DNA of 10,706 nt from M3007 sp046160345 (GTDB lineage Bacteria; Bacteroidota; Bacteroidia; Chitinophagales; Saprospiraceae), in assembly GCA_046160345.1 (NCBI GenBank), contig JBJXGO010000337.1:1-10706 (forward strand), in the 5' to 3' direction. Shown piece by piece: positions 1 through 6,689 of this stretch; within the stretch, counting starts at the first letter, position 1; every line of letters begins with the position of its first letter. Below the pieces are notes generated by a model. It was given only the letters and a program-made list of their open reading frames with translations. It was not told the origin of the DNA and searched no databases. The position numbers and the translations under genes were made by a program.

Positions 1-302
1 GATTTTTCGTCCTTCAGCATCACATTGTAACGCGGCTGATGCTTTTTGATGAGGGTGTTTTCAAGCAAAAGCGCATCATGCTCCGTTTCCACGATCATGA
101 ATTCAATATGGTGGGAATGCCGGATCAATACTTTCGTCTTGGCCAGTTGGTGTTTTTTATCCCCGAAATAGGAGTTTAACCTATTGCGCAGGTTTTTTGC
201 CTTGCCGACGTAAAGGATTGTCCCCGAAGCATCTATGTATTTGTAGATACCGGGATCCGTGGGGATGCTGGGAGCAAAGGCTTTGAAATCCTCGTTGGTC
301 AT
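1..302 (-). CDS. uvrC: UvrABC excinuclease subunit C, N-terminal part (partial)
   Basis: Nucleotide excision repair nuclease subunit that makes the incisions at UvrAB-marked DNA damage. Only the first 100 codons are in the window; the gene runs off the left edge (full UvrC is about 600 residues). The visible part is the GIY-YIG nuclease domain, which makes the 3' incision: GIY at residues 18-20, YVGKAKNLRNRL at 31-42 and the LLLEN segment with the conserved Glu near residue 81, followed by HQPRYNVMLKDEK. The start is ATG at 302-300, with no Shine-Dalgarno box. It lies 24 bases after the stop of the upstream small gene on the same strand, so the two are probably co-transcribed. This housekeeping gene marks the left border of the accessory cluster. 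Identification is secure from the motif set. Confidence 0.95.
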   Translation of the reverse strand, partial: MTNEDFKAFAPSIPTDPGIYKYIDASGTILYVGKAKNLRNRLNSYFGDKKHQLAKTKVLIRHSHHIEFMIVETEHDALLLENTLIKKHQPRYNVMLKDEK

Positions 303-326
303 GCGGCAAAAGTAACGTGCTTGCTA

Positions 327-782
327 TCAACTGGCCTGCTGGAAAAAGGCTTCCATGCCAGGTTGTTTTAGTACCGAGAGTATGCGATTGAATGCGGGGT
401 GTGCAGCCTCTATAAATGTTTTGAGGAGTTTATGGTTTTTCATTTGCGCCGGAAAAAAAAGCAACTGCAATAAAAGCATACTTTGGGCAAAGTGTTCCAG
501 CACATTTCTATTGGTTGAAACCCGGAATTGTTCTGGGGAAATGCTTGGAATGGTTTTAGCCTGATCCAATAGGTATTGATTGCCTTCTTGTTTGGCAAAT
601 TGAAGCACATATTGACGGGTTTCCTCCGCAATTTGAACGAGCTCGGAAAGGCGATTATCCTTGCGGTTAACCAAATTGCCCTCAGGATCTTTCCCATGTT
701 GCAGATTATTCACCACAAGGAAGGCATATTCGACCTGACGTATCAAATGCGCTCGTTGAATAGGGCGGTCTGTGTTTTCCAT
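327..782 (-). CDS. Small helical protein of unknown function upstream of uvrC
   Basis: A 151-residue protein that I do not recognise. It reads as mostly alpha-helical and cytoplasmic: no signal peptide, no obvious transmembrane segment and no Cys or metal motif. A Leu-rich stretch near residues 101-112 (QSMLLLQLLFFP) is the most hydrophobic part and probably a buried helix. The C-terminal third (KNHKLLKTFIEAAHPAFNRILSVLKQ) has regular heptad-like hydrophobic spacing. The ATG at 782 has a clear upstream promoter candidate at 833-862, and the stop lies 24 bases before the uvrC start, which suggests an operon. A longer minus-strand frame overlapping its start (to 988) looks non-coding. Real gene status rests on length, context and protein-like composition. 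Confidence 0.7.
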   Translation of the reverse strand: MENTDRPIQRAHLIRQVEYAFLVVNNLQHGKDPEGNLVNRKDNRLSELVQIAEETRQYVLQFAKQEGNQYLLDQAKTIPSISPEQFRVSTNRNVLEHFAQSMLLLQLLFFPAQMKNHKLLKTFIEAAHPAFNRILSVLKQPGMEAFFQQAS

Positions 783-832
783 AATTGGATGAAGGTTTTG
801 AGAAATTCATATTCGGTCTTGGTCTGATGGCA

Positions 833-862
833 CAAAAATAGTCTGCCGCACCGAGAGACAAT
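833..862 (-). promoter_or_regulatory. Candidate Bacteroidota housekeeping promoter for the 151-aa gene and uvrC
   Basis: On the minus strand there is an exact TAnnTTTG-type -7 box (TATTTTTG, positions 840-833). An 18-base spacer separates it from an upstream ATTG (862-859) that serves as the -33 element. This matches the primary sigma promoter form described for Bacteroidota. A transcript would start near 825 and leave a leader of about 40 bases before the ATG at 782. Seen by eye only. Confidence 0.5.
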
Positions 863-982
863 GCCTATTCTATAGCATCCCCCTGTCTTTCCCCGAATTT
901 TTTTTCGCCGCTCCCCCACCCTTTCCTGCCCATTCCGAAGGCTTTTTCGCCAAACCATGCCAAAACCCCGCTTTTTGGCACA

Positions 983-998
983 TGGCATAGCTATTGCC
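983..998 (+). promoter_or_regulatory. Candidate sigma-54 (-24/-12) promoter of the leader-protein cluster
   Basis: TGGCAT-N5-TTGCC, with GG at 984-985 and GC at 996-997. The ten bases between GG and GC are exactly the spacing sigma-54 (RpoN) requires, and the boxes match the consensus TGGCAC-N5-TTGCA/T at all but two positions. The predicted start near 1009 would give a leader of about 50 bases before the ATG at 1061. The nearest regulator in the window is a sigma-54-dependent AAA+ activator (9061-10446), which makes the assignment more likely than the sequence match alone. Confidence 0.55.
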
Positions 999-1060
999 TA
1001 ATGGGAAGGGTCATGACTTAGTTTTTTCACCCAATTGTTTCACCATCTAAATTTTCAGTT

Positions 1061-2137
1061 ATGCACAACTTGGATCGAATCATGAATGAAGAGTCCAGTG
1101 GCGAATACGGCTATCACCGTCAGGACGAGCAAGGTGCTTATGGCGCGGCTTACGAATGGGAAGACCAGTACGAAACCGGCGAAGGTGAATACGAAGATGA
1201 TGGCGAATACGAAAATGAGTATGAATATAACGGCGAGTACGAAGAGGATCGCGAATATGAATACGACGGTGAGTACGAGGAGGATCGTGAATATGAAAAT
1301 GAATACGACGGTGAGTACGAAGAGGATCGAGAATATGAAAATGAATACGACGGTGAGTACGAGGAGGATCGCGAATACGAATACAACGAACGGGAAGCCA
1401 GATATGAAAGAGATTCGGAGTTCGAATCTCCGTTCAGTGAAGAGGAAGAAATGGAACTGGCCACTGAACTGCTCAATGTCAACAATGAAGCGGAACTCGA
1501 TCAATTTCTCGGTGGCTTAATATCCTCTATAGCTGGCCCTCTCATAGGGAAAGCTACACGCTGGATCGGAAGCAAACTAAAAAGAAAAGGGAGAAAATTG
1601 AGTCGCAGAGCAGCACGCCGGGCACACCGGGCACTTAAAAAGATCAGGAGAGTCACCTCGCCAATGCCCAGTGTCGCGCTCGATACTAGCCCAGGCGGAT
1701 ATCAAAGCGGTGCTACCAGTGCTCCCCCCGGACCTCCTGCCAGCATCCCAAGTGGATATCAAAGCAGTAATACAACCACTCCCCCCAGTAATTTTGACGA
1801 TTTCCAAGAGGGTAACGTAACCAACACCCCTGTCGGCGATGCAGCAGAGTTGTACGGCCTGGAGTTGGAGGGCTTGAGCCAGGAAGATCAAGAATTCGAG
1901 ATTGCAAAACGTTTTGTCAACTTAGTAGGCGAAACGGCAAGGCAAGCTGCTGAATTCGAGCAGACTATGCCGCCCGAAAGAGCTGCCGATACGGCCCTTA
2001 AAATAGCGGCGGGCAAGTATGCTCCTGGTTTGCTGGCAGAGGCCACTCCACCAAGACGCCCGGCATTTTTGGGACGCAAACCGCCAGGCCATTGGATTCG
2101 CCACGGGCGGAACATCGTCATCCTGAACGCTTATTGA
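1061..2137 (+). CDS. Acidic Glu/Tyr-repeat leader protein with cationic middle and conserved C-terminus
   Basis: A 358-residue protein, first gene of the plus-strand cluster. Order: an N-terminal MHNLDRIM segment like those of three other frames here; a strongly acidic Glu/Tyr/Asp tract (about 14-135) with tandem GEYEEDREYENEYD units at 58-109; a helix-forming MELATELLNVNNEAELDQFL (131-150); a Gly/Ile-rich hydrophobic stretch (151-170); a very basic Lys/Arg run (171-198); a Pro/Ser/Gly linker (200-245); and a C-terminal domain (about 260-358) with LEGLSQEDQEFEIAKRF and, at the end, GHWIRHGRNIVIL. From memory, this ELDQFLG plus EDQEFE plus RHGRNIVIL layout recurs in uncharacterised proteins of several phyla, but no function is known to me. 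There is no Sec signal peptide. ATG 1061 is preferred to ATG 1082 because it keeps the LDRIM segment. The metallopeptidase gene starts 7 bases after its stop. It could be a structural or cargo protein; the opposite charges of its two halves suggest self-association. Confidence 0.85.
   Translation: MHNLDRIMNEESSGEYGYHRQDEQGAYGAAYEWEDQYETGEGEYEDDGEYENEYEYNGEYEEDREYEYDGEYEEDREYENEYDGEYEEDREYENEYDGEYEEDREYEYNEREARYERDSEFESPFSEEEEMELATELLNVNNEAELDQFLGGLISSIAGPLIGKATRWIGSKLKRKGRKLSRRAARRAHRALKKIRRVTSPMPSVALDTSPGGYQSGATSAPPGPPASIPSGYQSSNTTTPPSNFDDFQEGNVTNTPVGDAAELYGLELEGLSQEDQEFEIAKRFVNLVGETARQAAEFEQTMPPERAADTALKIAAGKYAPGLLAEATPPRRPAFLGRKPPGHWIRHGRNIVILNAY
1184..1387 (+). repeat. In-frame tandem repeat encoding GEYEEDREYE(NE)YD units
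   Basis: Four good units start at 1232, 1268, 1310 and 1352. They are 36 or 42 bases long and encode GEYEEDREYEYD or GEYEEDREYENEYD. Two degenerate units precede them (from 1184 and 1202). All lengths are multiples of three, so copy changes keep the reading frame. The units are close at DNA level (for example GAGGATCG followed by T, A or C, then GAATA), which points to recent slippage or recombination. Confidence 0.9.
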
Positions 2138-2144
2138 CACGGCC

Positions 2145-3380
2145 ATGAGCACGTATTTTGTCAACGAAGCCCAGGCCTTGCAGGCGCGGTTGCAACAAGT
2201 GCAGCCCTTTGCCTTGCAGATGCCGACGGTGGCGGCTGCCCGACTCCATCCGGCTGCGTTGAGGGGGATAGAGGTGCTGTTGCACTCCGGCAAACGCGAA
2301 TTGGAGAGACGCATTGCCTTGTTTCAGCAGTTGACAAAAAGCGGTGAACATAACCTGGAAGATTTGCAACGGAGCTTCGCGCTTCTCAAACTCCGCTTCA
2401 ATGCGCTGCTTGACCAGTTGGACATTTTTGCGGACGTGCTGGCGCAAAGGGGCGAACACCACACTGGAATATGGGTAGCAGGGTTGGACGCGCTAGCCCG
2501 AGACGGCATCCGTCCAATAGCAGGTTTTTCACAGATTCCTCCGATTGTCTGCTTCCTCGAACGCGGTCACGGTGCCGCCATCAGGCGTGCGCGAACCCGG
2601 CTTCCCGGCGGCAAACCCAATCCGGTGGGCGTGATACAAGTGCCCCGCGAACGGATGATTTCCAATGGCATCGCCTCGTCGCTTATTCACGAAGTGGGCC
2701 ACCAAGTAGCAGCATTGATGGATTTTTTGCCTCCAATTCGCCAACAGTTGAACCTCCGCGCCACCAGCGACCCGACGAATTCAACTCCTTGGTTGCTATT
2801 AGAAAGATGGATTTCAGAAATAATGGCCGACGTGTGGGCAGTAGGGCTGCTCGGCATTGGTGCTACTACGGGACTGATGAGCGTGGTGAGCTTGCCCAGG
2901 TACTTTGTTTTTCGCGTCAACACCGACGACCCGCACCCTTTCCCCTGGATAAGGGTGATGCTTAGCGCTGCAGTTGGCGAACGCTGGTATCCGGGCCAAC
3001 AGTGGGAACAACTGTCGCGCCATTGGCGATACTGCTACCCGCCCGAACGGGAAACCCCGGCCAAACAAGTACTGCTGCGGCAGTTGGAATCGGTCACCCC
3101 GGCGTTCGTTGATATGCTCACGAGGTTCAGACCTGCCAGTTTGCACGGGCGAACGCTGAAAGACCTTTTCCCACTCGGTACGCAGCAACCGGATCAGTTG
3201 CGCCAAATGTTCAAAAATTGGCAAAACGACCAACGCATTATTCGAAAACAGTCGCCTTGTTTAGTTTTCGCGGCATTAGCCCAGGCACGCTTCGACGAAC
3301 AGCTTAACCCTTTTCTCGAACAAATACTACTGAACCAGTGCTTGCAACATTGGGCTTATCGCGCAGCGGTTAAAACTTGA
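2145..3380 (+). CDS. Putative zinc metallopeptidase (HExxH ... ExxxD)
   Basis: A 411-residue protein with a gluzincin-like zinc site: HEVGH at residues 182-186 (two His ligands, catalytic Glu183), with a likely third ligand Glu225 in SEIMADVW, which fits the ExxxD pattern (Asp229). The 39 residues from HEVGH to Glu225 are longer than the roughly 20 of thermolysin-type enzymes, so I cannot place it in a named peptidase family. Residues 1-110 are helical and coiled-coil-like (Leu/Gln/Arg-rich). The part after 240 is a further helical region with a Trp-rich stretch (GERWYPGQQWEQLSRHWRYC). There is no signal peptide and no transmembrane helix, so it would be cytoplasmic unless exported by a special route. 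The start ATG 2145 lies 7 bases after the repeat-protein stop, so the two genes are surely co-transcribed. A role in maturing the leader-tagged neighbours is an inference. Confidence 0.8.
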   Translation: MSTYFVNEAQALQARLQQVQPFALQMPTVAAARLHPAALRGIEVLLHSGKRELERRIALFQQLTKSGEHNLEDLQRSFALLKLRFNALLDQLDIFADVLAQRGEHHTGIWVAGLDALARDGIRPIAGFSQIPPIVCFLERGHGAAIRRARTRLPGGKPNPVGVIQVPRERMISNGIASSLIHEVGHQVAALMDFLPPIRQQLNLRATSDPTNSTPWLLLERWISEIMADVWAVGLLGIGATTGLMSVVSLPRYFVFRVNTDDPHPFPWIRVMLSAAVGERWYPGQQWEQLSRHWRYCYPPERETPAKQVLLRQLESVTPAFVDMLTRFRPASLHGRTLKDLFPLGTQQPDQLRQMFKNWQNDQRIIRKQSPCLVFAALAQARFDEQLNPFLEQILLNQCLQHWAYRAAVKT

Positions 3381-3422
3381 CCCCTTTCATTCAATACTCA
3401 TCACTTGAAAAAACATTTTATT

Positions 3423-5309
3423 ATGACTACCATACATGATTGTACCATCAACATTCTCCCCGAGTTCCGTACCGAATTCGGCAATGTGTTGAATGTCGAA
3501 GTTGCGTTCACCACCAGCGGAGAAGATTTCCATCCCGAAAAAGAAATCCGGTTGGTCTTCACGAAAAACAACACATCCTTTAACCCGCCTCCCGGTGCCC
3601 TAAGCCCTCCAGGAGTCAGCAAACAAGAGCCAGACCAATATCTTGTCAAGTGGGTTTTGCACACGGAACTGCTCGGCGAAGGCGCCTTCGAAGTACAGGT
3701 GGTGACCGGCAAAGGTAAAAGCAGCCAAAACCTGACCGACAAACCGGAGCGGCTTTTCGTGGTACCGTCAGTCGCACAGGAAATTCGGAAAGCGACGGGA
3801 AAGCAGGTTTCTGAATTTGCCTCCCAAATGTATCAGGAAAATGGTGCACCGCCCGCAGAAATTGATATCAATGTAAAAGGCGTTACACGGATATCGGGTG
3901 TGCCGAGTACGACGCCGCCGACTGACGACATTTACCTGTGGTTGGCGATATTGAAATCAACCGACAACCTTGAATTCCCGAAATTTAAGCGGTTTGTTGA
4001 TTCACTGTGCAACACAAATACATCTGATGATGATAATTTTAGAGAGATGCAAGATCGGAGAAGGTCTCCATTCACTGGTGCTGATGGGTACTTTGATTTG
4101 AAAGCAGCAGCAGAATCTTTTGTCATGGTCAATTGTGGGGTAAAACTAAATGACCCGATTGTGGACGTTAATAGTAAGAAACTGACGGAAACGCTTAGTT
4201 TCGATGACTATGCTGGTCGGTTGGCACAAATCAGTTTCAATACTCCTTTGGATGCAGGAACGCTGAATGCGCTGGCAGGACAATATCTCCAACCTTATGC
4301 GGGTAATAATATTTCGCTTCCGTACCTGAGCGTTATTGCCCAACGAGCCGGCGCCAATAGTGAAATCGTGAGGCAACAGTGCGCAAGTTCCGACAATGAA
4401 AAACTGATCTGGTGCTACGACCTTATTTGTAAAAAGTTGTCAAACCCCTGTCTTTTCGAACTCATCTGGTCGTACTGGCACGAAGAAGGGATGTTGGTGC
4501 AAACCATCAACGCCATCGCGCGTCGTTTCCAGAATATTCGTACGCCCGGAATGCGCGACCCGCTAACAGGCCTGGAAGTTTCCTTCCTTCGCCCGCTCAA
4601 CAACTTGCTGTGGGGATATATCCAGGATGATCAACACCGGCTTTCCGTCATGCGGCGCAATTATGAGTACGATCACCACTACGGGATCTCATTGCGCGGT
4701 AATGCGGTGGGAAAATTCAACCCTGCTGATAGCCGCTCCAAGTTCACAGCGGCCTTCAATCACTTGCTGAGTACCACAGCGCACTTCTACGAACAGTCGA
4801 ACAACACGATGATTGTTCCCGACGCTTTTCCCGTACTGAACGCTTTGAAGGAATTGCATTTCATCCTCTCTGAAGGTGCGCACAACCAATACGGCGACCT
4901 GCCCAGCACGGCCCGTGTGGAGATGCTGATCCAACAATGGATTTTGTCACAACAAGAGTTCAGCCAATTCCTGCCCACCCGCGCCAGCGTTGCCTATCCT
5001 GAAGCCTGGATGGACCGTGTGTCCACCATGAACTCCCTGCAAGGCTGGAACAACCCACCTATTCTCAACTTCTTCCAGCTGGCTAACTGTGGTGAGCGCA
5101 TCGTGCTCTCCGTGCGCCTCGGCCACTGGATGCCCGTGACTGACGCCAACCAGGCTGCTAACTGGGCCAAGTTCTTTCGTGCGGAAATCCAGCAGTACAT
5201 CCACGCCTACCGTGCGGTAACAGGACTTGACCTTTCTGCGAAACCAGCCGATGGAAAGATAGACGCTACGCTGCCGTCGGATTTGCTGGCGGCGAGGCGG
5301 CGGGGGTGA
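3423..5309 (+). CDS. Large conserved-looking protein of unknown function with N-terminal Ig-like region
   Basis: A 628-residue protein with no function I can assign. Residues about 8-115 alternate hydrophobic and polar residues and end in ERLFVVPSV, like an Ig-like beta-sandwich. About 165-350 is helical (ESFVMVNCG, LIWCYDLICKKL). The C-terminal half (about 385-600) is dense in aromatic residues and looks like the best conserved part: FLRPLNNLLWGYIQDDQHRL, YEYDHHYG, VLNALKELHFILSEGAHNQYGDLP, ARVEMLIQQW, ANWAKFFRAEIQQYIHAYRA. From memory, similar C-terminal blocks occur in uncharacterised proteins beside acidic Glu/Tyr-repeat genes. It ends in an odd basic tail, SDLLAARRRG, of which a second copy survives at 6131-6166. 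ATG 3423 is preferred to the in-frame TTG at 3405. It follows the peptidase by 42 bases. No signal peptide or membrane helix is seen. Confidence 0.8.
   Translation: MTTIHDCTINILPEFRTEFGNVLNVEVAFTTSGEDFHPEKEIRLVFTKNNTSFNPPPGALSPPGVSKQEPDQYLVKWVLHTELLGEGAFEVQVVTGKGKSSQNLTDKPERLFVVPSVAQEIRKATGKQVSEFASQMYQENGAPPAEIDINVKGVTRISGVPSTTPPTDDIYLWLAILKSTDNLEFPKFKRFVDSLCNTNTSDDDNFREMQDRRRSPFTGADGYFDLKAAAESFVMVNCGVKLNDPIVDVNSKKLTETLSFDDYAGRLAQISFNTPLDAGTLNALAGQYLQPYAGNNISLPYLSVIAQRAGANSEIVRQQCASSDNEKLIWCYDLICKKLSNPCLFELIWSYWHEEGMLVQTINAIARRFQNIRTPGMRDPLTGLEVSFLRPLNNLLWGYIQDDQHRLSVMRRNYEYDHHYGISLRGNAVGKFNPADSRSKFTAAFNHLLSTTAHFYEQSNNTMIVPDAFPVLNALKELHFILSEGAHNQYGDLPSTARVEMLIQQWILSQQEFSQFLPTRASVAYPEAWMDRVSTMNSLQGWNNPPILNFFQLANCGERIVLSVRLGHWMPVTDANQAANWAKFFRAEIQQYIHAYRAVTGLDLSAKPADGKIDATLPSDLLAARRRG
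5274..5309 (+). repeat. Copy A of the duplicated DLLAARRRG-stop tail
   Basis: The last 36 bases of the 628-aa gene, including its stop, match 6131-6166 at 30 of 36 positions. Both copies encode (S/A)DL(L/P)AARRRG and then TGA. Here it is the real 3' end of the gene, and the leader-tagged 240-aa gene follows. Confidence 0.8.
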
Positions 5310-5367
5310 TGACTCCCGCATGAGCAAATTTTCAATCAAAATTTTTAACCAAAAAAAATATAAAGGC

Positions 5368-6090
5368 ATGAGAACGGTATTAGATGAAATCATTTCGCCT
5401 CCCAACCTCAAACCAAGCATTCCTACGTCAAGCCAAACTCGCCAACCAGGTTCCGTCCCACGCGGTGCCGTTGCGTCGACTGTTCAACCCCTTCCGGCAA
5501 CAGCGAGTCTGAATGCACTGGAAATTTTCACGGCTCAGTTCGTAAACACTAAAATAGGCTCGAATATGAGTCAGATCGCCATCATCTTAGAATCTTGGAT
5601 CAGGTTTGCAGAACACTATAATCTTCCGATTCAATTTGTGGGCTGGGATAATTGCGAAGAAAGAGAAACCGTAATTGCGCGAAAAGATTTTCCATCAGTT
5701 GGACCCTTTATCGGTGCAGTAGTTAGGAACGTTGGAACCAAAATGCTAATCAGAAATACCGGCGGTTTAATTGGAAGACTGACACCTAATTCCGGCGATG
5801 TATTGATTTGGAAATTTAAGGACAAGACCACCGGAGAATGCCTTCGGCAAAAATCTGTCCGACTTGTGTACAGTCTTTGGCCGATAATTCAAGGGTATCC
5901 GAGTCACAATGAACAGTTCAATATCCTTGAACGAGATGCAACAGGTAGACTTAAATTCACGCTCACTCCGACCGCTTCCAATCTCAGAAAACCGCAGAAC
6001 GTGAAAATTGGTGGCAAAACCTATGAAAAAACAATGCCGCCAAGTAGTCGCACTGTAAGGAGATTTAAAGGGTTCATGGGTTTAAAGTGA
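5368..6090 (+). CDS. Leader-tagged protein of unknown function (240 aa)
   Basis: Not recognised as a known family. With the ATG at 5368 it begins MRTVLDEIIS, the leader shared with the frames at 1061, 6241 and 6690. A Pro/Ser/Thr-rich linker follows (about 11-46), then a domain of about 190 residues. That domain starts with a helix (ALEIFTAQFVNTK, SQIAIILESWIRFAEHY) and continues as mixed beta structure with several Gly/Val-rich strands (VGPFIGAVVRNVG, GDVLIWKFKDK). The C-terminus is basic (SRTVRRFKGFMGLK). An in-frame ATG at 5320 would add 16 Lys/Phe-rich residues; I reject it because it would bury the shared leader and because A-rich DNA before 5368 looks like a normal upstream region. No signal peptide. 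Base composition is more AT-rich than the peptidase gene. A leader plus linker plus single domain is the form expected of a cargo or effector protein, but no toxin motif was found. Confidence 0.7.
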   Translation: MRTVLDEIISPPNLKPSIPTSSQTRQPGSVPRGAVASTVQPLPATASLNALEIFTAQFVNTKIGSNMSQIAIILESWIRFAEHYNLPIQFVGWDNCEERETVIARKDFPSVGPFIGAVVRNVGTKMLIRNTGGLIGRLTPNSGDVLIWKFKDKTTGECLRQKSVRLVYSLWPIIQGYPSHNEQFNILERDATGRLKFTLTPTASNLRKPQNVKIGGKTYEKTMPPSSRTVRRFKGFMGLK

Positions 6091-6100
6091 GATTCTACCC

Positions 6101-6166
6101 ATGTCAGGCAAGAAGGGGAGACGGTCTTAACCAGCGGATTTGCCAGCGGCAAGGCGGCGGGGATGA
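6101..6166 (+). pseudogene. 3' remnant of a second copy of the 628-aa gene (tail copy B)
   Basis: Bases 6131-6166 match the 3' end of the intact 628-aa gene (5274-5309) at 30 of 36 positions, in the same frame and with the same stop: PADLPAARRRG versus PSDLLAARRRG. Just upstream an in-frame TAA (6128-6130) and a weakly similar G-K-rich segment show decay. Nothing else of the 600-codon gene remains. It lies 74 bases before the next leader start, similar to the 58 bases between the intact pair, so it is best explained as what is left of a duplicated gene pair. Confidence 0.65.
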
Positions 6167-6240
6167 GGAGTTTAATTAGTTTGCAAAACCATCATTAAAG
6201 AATGACGCTACAATTTTTTCACTTCTAAAAGTTTTGAACA

Positions 6241-6455
6241 ATGGAAACTTTGCTTGATCAAATCGTAGGACAGGCCACGGAAATGGGCTCCGCATACGCA
6301 CCAAGTTCTAATTTGTAACAAATGACCAACCCGTCCGGCCAACTCCTCCCAGCAGGGTTGCCTCTCCACGGCCACCCAAACCACCTGTGCTGAAGGCTCA
6401 GGCTCCCCTGACTCCAGTGACGGCTCAACCGCGCGGGTTGGCCCGGTTGATGTGA
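6241..6455 (+). pseudogene. Broken leader-tagged gene (frameshifted paralogue of the 240-aa gene)
   Basis: ATG 6241 opens METLLDQIVGQATEMGSAYAPSSNL and then stops at 6316. If the T-run at 6312-6314 had one more T, the frame would continue as FVTNDQPVRPTPPSRVASPR and a further Pro/Ala-rich stretch up to TGA 6453. That is the same order as in the 240-aa protein: leader, then Pro/Ser-rich linker. After 6456 the same frame is open again up to the hydrolase start, with no recognisable domain. So this is a decayed copy with at least one frameshift and one stop, unless the T-run is a sequencing error or a programmed slip. The upstream AT-rich segment resembles those before the intact starts. A 25-residue product could still be made. 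Confidence 0.65.
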
Positions 6456-6689
6456 ACCCTTAAATCAATCCAAATCCCCATCTACACCAAACCAATTGAA
6501 CAACCTCCCTCAATCGGTCAGAAGTCGTGGTGGAGTAACCCAACAAATATTTTACGATTTCTGGCGAACCCAAATGGCTCAAATCCGAAGGGAAATCCTG
6601 ATTCAATGTCCACGGTCCACGGCCCTGCCGATAAGCATGGTGCGGAATGGTGCCAAATCCTTCTATTATTAACTTTTAATTTTTTGGAA

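Larger units (their letters stand above)
783..1060. other. Divergent intergenic region
   Basis: 278 bases between the minus-strand pair and the plus-strand cluster. It holds a leftward TAnnTTTG-type promoter at 833-862 and a rightward -24/-12 promoter candidate at 983-998. A pyrimidine-rich stretch lies at about 885-935. No small gene or clear hairpin was seen. An activator binding site for the sigma-54 promoter would be expected at about 80-200 bases upstream of 983, but no obvious inverted repeat was recognised there. Confidence 0.6.
6091..6689 (+). other. Gene-poor stretch with remnants of a duplicated module
   Basis: About 600 bases without an intact gene. It holds the fossil 3' end of a second 628-aa gene (6101-6166), a spacer, then a broken leader-tagged gene (from 6241). 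After 6456 the frame of the broken gene stays open with Pro/Asn/Ser-rich residues up to the hydrolase ATG at 6690, but this part does not read convincingly as protein. No hairpin terminator was recognised. Confidence 0.6.

Noticed and set aside
743..988. Minus-strand frame of 81 codons overlapping the 151-aa gene start
   Set aside because: Arg/Gly-rich composition without protein character; it overlaps the promoter candidate and the gene start.
1055..1504. Minus-strand frame of 149 codons resembling a hydrophobic membrane protein (Phe/Ile/Val repeats)
   Set aside because: It is the antisense shadow of the Glu/Tyr repeat: antisense of GAA/GAG and TAC/TAT triplets gives Phe, Val and Ile by chance. 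The plus-strand gene has the coherent domain order.
1511..1654. Separate bacteriocin gene with double-glycine leader (FLGG followed by hydrophobic and cationic segments)
   Set aside because: The segment is inside a continuous 358-codon gene and no ABC peptidase transporter is present; kept only as a hypothesis about processing.
2471..2965. Plus-strand frame of 164 codons inside the peptidase gene
   Set aside because: Ser/Arg/Pro-rich shadow of a GC-rich gene; the peptidase frame carries HEVGH and SEIMAD.
6606..6689. Upstream ATG extending the hydrolase by 28 residues
   Set aside because: The added residues do not read as protein and would bury the shared leader; AT-rich DNA just before 6690 looks like a normal upstream region.
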